From: Hyphomonadaceae bacterium
GTDB taxonomy: Bacteria; Pseudomonadota; Alphaproteobacteria; Caulobacterales; Aquidulcibacteraceae
Direction: 5' to 3'
DNA: 9,251 nt
Assembly: GCA_003526465.1 (NCBI GenBank)
Contig: DPWD01000287.1
Coordinates: 1-9,251 of the forward strand
A program made the translations under genes and the position numbers. Below the pieces are notes generated by a model. The model saw nothing but the letters and a program-made list of their open reading frames with translations. It was not told where the DNA came from and ran no database searches. Positions 5,664-9,251 of this stretch are shown one piece after another (the stretch's first letter is position 1; each line of letters starts with the position of its first letter).

Positions 5664-8132
5664 ATGCTGGATCTGAGGCCCTACCGCGACAGGCGTGCGA
5701 AGCTCTCGGACTATCTGCCGTGGGCGGGATTGGTCGGTCCCGGCGTGGTGCTCAACAAGGATGGCGCCTTCCAGCGAACCGCAATGTTTCGCGGACCCGA
5801 TCTCGATTCCTCCACGCCATCGGAGCTGATGGGGGTGAGCGCTCGGCTCAACAATGCGTTGCGCCGTTTCGGATCGGGCTGGTGCTTGCATGTCGAAGCA
5901 CGCCGCTCGCCGGCGCCGGGTTATCCTGATTCAGTCTGGCCCGATGCGCTGTCATGGCTGATCGACGAAGAGCGCCGCGCCGTGTTCGAAGCCGCCGGCG
6001 CTCGCTTCGAGAGCCGCTATTTTTTCACGCTCACCTGGCTGCCGCCGGCCGAACGGCAGACCAGGTTGGAGCGCTTCCTGTTCGAGGGCGGCGCCGAGAA
6101 AACCGCGAGTATCGACTATCGCCTTGAGCTTGAGCGCTATTGTCAAGAAACCGATTCCTTGCTGGCGCTGCTGGAGACTTTCTGCCCCGAGGCGCGCTGG
6201 CTCGACGATTGCGAGACGCTGACCTATCTGCACGATTGCATTTCCGATCGGCCACATCGCGTCGCCAAACCGGCAACGCCGTTTCATCTCGACGCGCTGC
6301 TGGTGGACGCCCCGCTGCTGGGCGGGCTTTCCCCGAAGCTGGGCGCCAAACATCTCAAAATCATTTCGGTCAGGAGTTTTGTCGCCGAGACCGAACCCGG
6401 CCTGCTCGACGCGCTCAATCGCTTGCCGGTGTGCTATCGCTGGGTGAGCCGCTTTATTCCCCTCGACCGCGAGGAGGGCCGCCGCGAACTCGAGAAGATC
6501 AGGAAGCGCTGGTTCTCCAAGCGCAAAGGCTTGCTGACGCTGTTGCGCGAGGCGCTCTTTCGCGAGGAAGCGCTGCTGGTCGACAACGACGCCGCCAATC
6601 AGGCGCAAGACGCGGACGCGGCGCTGCAAGAACTGGGCGCCGACGCGGTGAGCGCTGGCTTTGCCACGCTCACCATCACGATCGCGGACGAAAGCGAAGA
6701 CGCCGCCAACGAGGCCGTGCGTCAGGTTCAGCAGGTCGCGGACGGCTTGGGCTTCGTCACCCAAGTGGAAAGCGTCAATGCGGTGGAGGCGTGGCTGGGC
6801 TCGTTGCCGGGGCAGGCTTACGCCGACGCACGCCGGCCGCTTCTGCTCACGCCAAGTCTGGCGCACTTGCTTCCCTTAAGCGCCATCTGGGCGGGGCCGC
6901 GGCGCAACGCGCACTTAGAAGCGCCGACATTGATGCTCACCGCCACCGATGGCGCCACACCGTTCCGGCTCGATCTCCATGTTGGCGATGTCGGCCACAC
7001 CATGATCGTAGGCCCGACCGGAAGCGGCAAATCGGTGCTGCTGGCGACGCTGGCGGCGCAATGGCTGCGGTATGCGCACGCGCAAATCTATCTGTTCGAC
7101 AAGGGCCGTTCGGCGCGGGCGATTGTGCTGGGGCTGGGTGGGGACTTCTTCGATCTGGGCGAAGCGGGCGCTCTTGGTCTGCAGCCGCTGGAGCGCTTGG
7201 AAAACATCGAGGACCGCGCCTGGGCGCTCGAATGGGTCTTGAGTGTTATTGCCTCGGCCAAGGTCGAGGTGACCCCGGAGCGCCGCGGCGAACTCTGGCG
7301 CGTGGTCGAACTCTTGAGCCAACGCCCGCGCGAGGACCGCACGCTTACTTTGTTTGCCGCGCTTGTACAGGACGCCGCCGTGCGAGCGGCTTTGCATCCG
7401 TTTACCCAGGCCGGCCCGTTTGGGCGCCTTCTCGATCACGATGCGACCAGCCTGGGCTATGGCGCGGTGCAGGCCTTCGAAATGGATGAACTCCTGCGTC
7501 AAAAGCAGGCGGCGGGCGCGGTGTTGGGGGCGCTTTTCCATGCCTTGGAACAGCGCTTCGACGGTCGGCCGACCATGCTGGTGCTCGACGAGGCTTGGCT
7601 TTTCTTGAAGGACGCCTTCTTCGCCGCGCAAATCCAGGATTGGCTGAAGACGTTGCGCAAGAAGAACGTCGCTGTTGTCTTCGCCAGCCAGGAATTGGCC
7701 GACGTCGAGCAATCGCCGATCGCCTCGACCATTATCGAAGCCTGCGCCACCCGCATCTTCCTGCCCAACGATCGCGCCCGCGAACCCCATAGCAAGGCGT
7801 TCTACCGCTCGCTGGGGCTCAACGCCCGCCAGATCGAGCTGATCGCCAATGCCACGCCCAAGCGCGATTATTATCTGGTGAGCCGCGACGGCGCGCGCTT
7901 GTTCGAATTGGGACTGGGGCCGGCCGCACTCGCCTTCGTCGCCGCCTCGCGCCCGGAAGATCATGGGGAAATCGACCGCGTGCTGGGCGAGCACGGCGCC
8001 AACGGATTCACAACGGCCTGGCTTGAGCGGCGTGGTCTTAGGGACGCAGCCGAAGCGGTGCGCAAGTTCGAGCGTGCCCGCCGGGCCGAAGCCAAGCGCT
8101 TTCAAGAACCGATAGCGGTGGCCGCGGAATGA
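5664..8132 (+). CDS. trbE: TrbE, VirB4-type ATPase of mating-pair formation
   Basis: Large ATPase of 822 aa, the VirB4/CagE family motor at the base of the conjugative T4SS, needed for pilus biogenesis and transfer. The N-terminal half (about 1-430) is the family's VirB4/CagE-type domain, with stretches such as RFGSGWCLHVEARR and SRYFFTLTWLPP. The C-terminal RecA-like domain has Walker A GPTGSGKS (450-457, Lys456) and Walker B MLVLDEAW (D642, E643), followed by WLKTLRKKNVAVVFASQELADV and the NDRARE region typical of TrbE/VirB4. Length is normal (about 820 aa) and no frame disruption is seen. It begins 3 bases after trbD. Its stop codon overlaps the AGGAGG ribosome site of trbJ, which couples the two genes. 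A long antisense open frame beneath it is a GC-bias artefact. Confidence 0.96.
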   Translation: MLDLRPYRDRRAKLSDYLPWAGLVGPGVVLNKDGAFQRTAMFRGPDLDSSTPSELMGVSARLNNALRRFGSGWCLHVEARRSPAPGYPDSVWPDALSWLIDEERRAVFEAAGARFESRYFFTLTWLPPAERQTRLERFLFEGGAEKTASIDYRLELERYCQETDSLLALLETFCPEARWLDDCETLTYLHDCISDRPHRVAKPATPFHLDALLVDAPLLGGLSPKLGAKHLKIISVRSFVAETEPGLLDALNRLPVCYRWVSRFIPLDREEGRRELEKIRKRWFSKRKGLLTLLREALFREEALLVDNDAANQAQDADAALQELGADAVSAGFATLTITIADESEDAANEAVRQVQQVADGLGFVTQVESVNAVEAWLGSLPGQAYADARRPLLLTPSLAHLLPLSAIWAGPRRNAHLEAPTLMLTATDGATPFRLDLHVGDVGHTMIVGPTGSGKSVLLATLAAQWLRYAHAQIYLFDKGRSARAIVLGLGGDFFDLGEAGALGLQPLERLENIEDRAWALEWVLSVIASAKVEVTPERRGELWRVVELLSQRPREDRTLTLFAALVQDAAVRAALHPFTQAGPFGRLLDHDATSLGYGAVQAFEMDELLRQKQAAGAVLGALFHALEQRFDGRPTMLVLDEAWLFLKDAFFAAQIQDWLKTLRKKNVAVVFASQELADVEQSPIASTIIEACATRIFLPNDRAREPHSKAFYRSLGLNARQIELIANATPKRDYYLVSRDGARLFELGLGPAALAFVAASRPEDHGEIDRVLGEHGANGFTTAWLERRGLRDAAEAVRKFERARRAEAKRFQEPIAVAAE

Positions 8133-8137
8133 GGAGG
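8132..8137 (+). promoter_or_regulatory. Consensus Shine-Dalgarno for trbJ overlapping the trbE stop
   Basis: AGGAGG starts on the last base of the trbE TGA (8130-8132), 8 bases before ATG 8146. It is the strongest ribosome site in the window and supports 8146 as the trbJ start. Confidence 0.75.
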
Positions 8138-8145
8138 CAACAGGC

Positions 8146-8850
8146 ATGATCACGAAATGGCTAGGATCGCTTGTGTTGAGCGCGATGCTGCTGGCAGCGC
8201 CCCCAGCGCGCGCGCAATGGACGGTCTACGATCCAACCAATTTCGCGCAGAATTTGCTCTCGGCCGCGCGCGCCTTGGAGCAGATCAGAAACCAGATTGC
8301 CCAAATCGAGCAGGCCGCCGCCATGCTGCGCACCAATCCGCTGCAATTATCGCCCGAGCTGTCGCAATCCATAGGCCAGGCGCGCGAATTGTTCAGCGCC
8401 GCGCAAGGGCTTGCCTTCGAGATCGACGGCTTGAGCGAGGATTTGCGCACGCTCTATCCAGAGACCTGGGAAGAGTTCGATCTGGAGCGGATCGGCGAGC
8501 AATCGGACAATTGGCTGGCCGAAAGCCGCGCCAGTCTGGAGCGCGCCATGGCCGCGGAAGCAGGCGCTGTGCGCTCCATCGAGCGCGCCCAAGGCCACAT
8601 CGAGCGCGCTCTGCAATCGTCGAGCCAATCGGAAGGCCAAACCGGGGCTATCCAGGCTGGCAATCAATTGCTCGGCATCCAGGCCTCGCAGCTGGCGGAA
8701 ATCCACGCGCTCCTGATCGCGCAGGGCCGCGCGTTGGAGACCGAGCGCATGGAGCGCATGGCGCGCGAACAGCGGGCGCGGGAAATCCAGCGCCGCGCCT
8801 TCCCCACTGAAACGACGACAGCGCCCGATCCGGCGCGCACGGCGTTCTGA
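8146..8850 (+). CDS. trbJ: TrbJ, VirB5-like periplasmic conjugal transfer protein
   Basis: A 234-aa exported protein of the TrbJ/VirB5 family, a minor pilus-associated component thought to act in pilus assembly or recipient contact; in IncP systems it is encoded next to the entry-exclusion gene trbK. The signal peptide spans residues 1-23 (Lys4, hydrophobic core, cleavage ARA-QW). The mature start WTVYDPTNFAQNLLSA is typical of TrbJ. The rest is rich in Glu, Gln and Ala and predicted to be long helices or coiled coil (for example LEQIRNQIAQIEQ and RMARE repeats near the end), closing with a short Thr/Pro tail. Length is close to family values (about 230-260 aa). It lies 13 bases after trbE and 15 before trbL. 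No trbK lies between J and L. Confidence 0.93.
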   Translation: MITKWLGSLVLSAMLLAAPPARAQWTVYDPTNFAQNLLSAARALEQIRNQIAQIEQAAAMLRTNPLQLSPELSQSIGQARELFSAAQGLAFEIDGLSEDLRTLYPETWEEFDLERIGEQSDNWLAESRASLERAMAAEAGAVRSIERAQGHIERALQSSSQSEGQTGAIQAGNQLLGIQASQLAEIHALLIAQGRALETERMERMAREQRAREIQRRAFPTETTTAPDPARTAF

Positions 8851-8865
8851 GCGGAGGCGCGCGCG

Positions 8866-9251
8866 ATGGATCCCGCTCAGGTCAATTCTTTCCTGGACCA
8901 GTTCCTGGCCATGGCCTCGAACGGTTTCGGGCTCATCCGCGGCGATGTGACCTATGTCTTGAATGCGCTGATCGCCATCTCGATCGCGCTCGCGGGCGTG
9001 CAATGGGTGTTGGCGCAGGAAGCGCCGATGGCGCCTTTCTTCCGCAAAGTGCTGTTCATCGGCTTCTTCGCTTTCCTGATCAATAATTGGGACGCCATCG
9101 CCACCGCCATCAATCAATCGGGCGCGCTGTTGGGGATCCGCGCGGGCGGTTCGTCGCTGACGCTGGCCGATCTGCACAATCCAGGCCGCATCGCCGGCAT
9201 CGGCACAGAGCTGTTCGGACGCACGACCGCGCTCGGCGAAGGCATGAACAT
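8866..9251 (+). CDS. trbL: TrbL, VirB6-like polytopic inner-membrane protein (3'-partial)
   Basis: The open frame begins at ATG 8866 with GGAGG at 8853-8857 as ribosome site and runs off the right edge after 128 complete codons. It starts MDPAQVNSFLDQFLAM. A hydrophobic segment follows at about residues 33-53 (YVLNALIAISIALAGVQWVL) and another at about 60-75 (KVLFIGFFAFLINNW), then a Gly/Ser-rich stretch and LADLHNPGRIAGIG. This N-terminal pattern and its place after trbJ fit TrbL, the VirB6-like multi-pass protein of the channel; the usual Pro/Gly-rich C-terminus lies outside the window. In related operons trbF, trbG and trbI follow. Confidence 0.9.
   Translation, partial: MDPAQVNSFLDQFLAMASNGFGLIRGDVTYVLNALIAISIALAGVQWVLAQEAPMAPFFRKVLFIGFFAFLINNWDAIATAINQSGALLGIRAGGSSLTLADLHNPGRIAGIGTELFGRTTALGEGMN

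Noticed and set aside
5921..5932. TATCCTGATTC as another oriT-like site
   Set aside because: Inside trbE coding sequence, incomplete consensus match, no supporting repeats.
6140..7489. 449-codon open frame on the + strand inside trbE
   Set aside because: Arg/Gly/Ala-rich frame-shifted shadow of trbE, whose own frame carries intact Walker motifs.
6915..8153. 412-codon open frame on the - strand beneath trbE
   Set aside because: It lies wholly opposite strongly supported trbE codons, has no recognisable motifs, and such long antisense frames are expected in GC-rich DNA. The same holds for the - strand frames at 5952-6866, 3225-4196 and 2328-3104.

Overview
The window is GC-rich DNA (roughly 60-65% G+C by eye, strong GC bias at third codon positions) with protein families typical of an alphaproteobacterium. 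It holds the first part of an IncP/Ti-type (P-type) conjugative transfer operon, preceded by a LuxR-family quorum-sensing regulator and the broken end of an alpha/beta hydrolase gene. All genes are on the + strand. No tRNA, integrase, transposase, relaxase, CRISPR array or luxI-type synthase gene is visible, so whether the region is a plasmid, an ICE or a genomic island cannot be decided from this window.

Layout. 2-572: alpha/beta hydrolase (KANL3/Tex30-like), missing its N-terminus at the window edge and disrupted by an apparent extra base near 350. 573-789: intergenic, with a small hairpin just after the hydrolase and a 20-bp inverted repeat ahead of the regulator. 790-1548: LuxR-family regulator with all six acyl-homoserine-lactone (AHL) pocket residues and a C-terminal HTH. 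1549-1712: a relatively AT-rich gap with a perfect 20-bp dyad, the best candidate operator/promoter region in the window. 1713-9251: traG, a CopG-like ribbon-helix-helix gene, trbB, trbC, trbD, trbE, trbJ and the first 386 bases of trbL.

How it works together. TraG is the VirD4-type coupling protein that would bring a relaxase-DNA complex to the channel. TrbB (VirB11-like) and TrbE (VirB4-like) are the ATPases of the mating-pair-formation type IV secretion system. TrbC is the pilin, TrbD the VirB3-like partner, TrbJ the VirB5-like periplasmic protein, and TrbL the VirB6-like inner-membrane channel protein. Gaps of -4 to +15 bases between consecutive genes point to one polycistronic message that probably continues into trbF/trbG/trbI beyond the right edge. 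The only sizeable regulatory gap before the operon lies directly after the luxR-type gene, so the simplest hypothesis is population-density control of conjugation, as known for TraR of Agrobacterium Ti plasmids. The order traG - copG-like - trbBCDEJL, with no trbK between J and L, resembles the conjugation modules of Tn4371-like ICEs and other proteobacterial islands.
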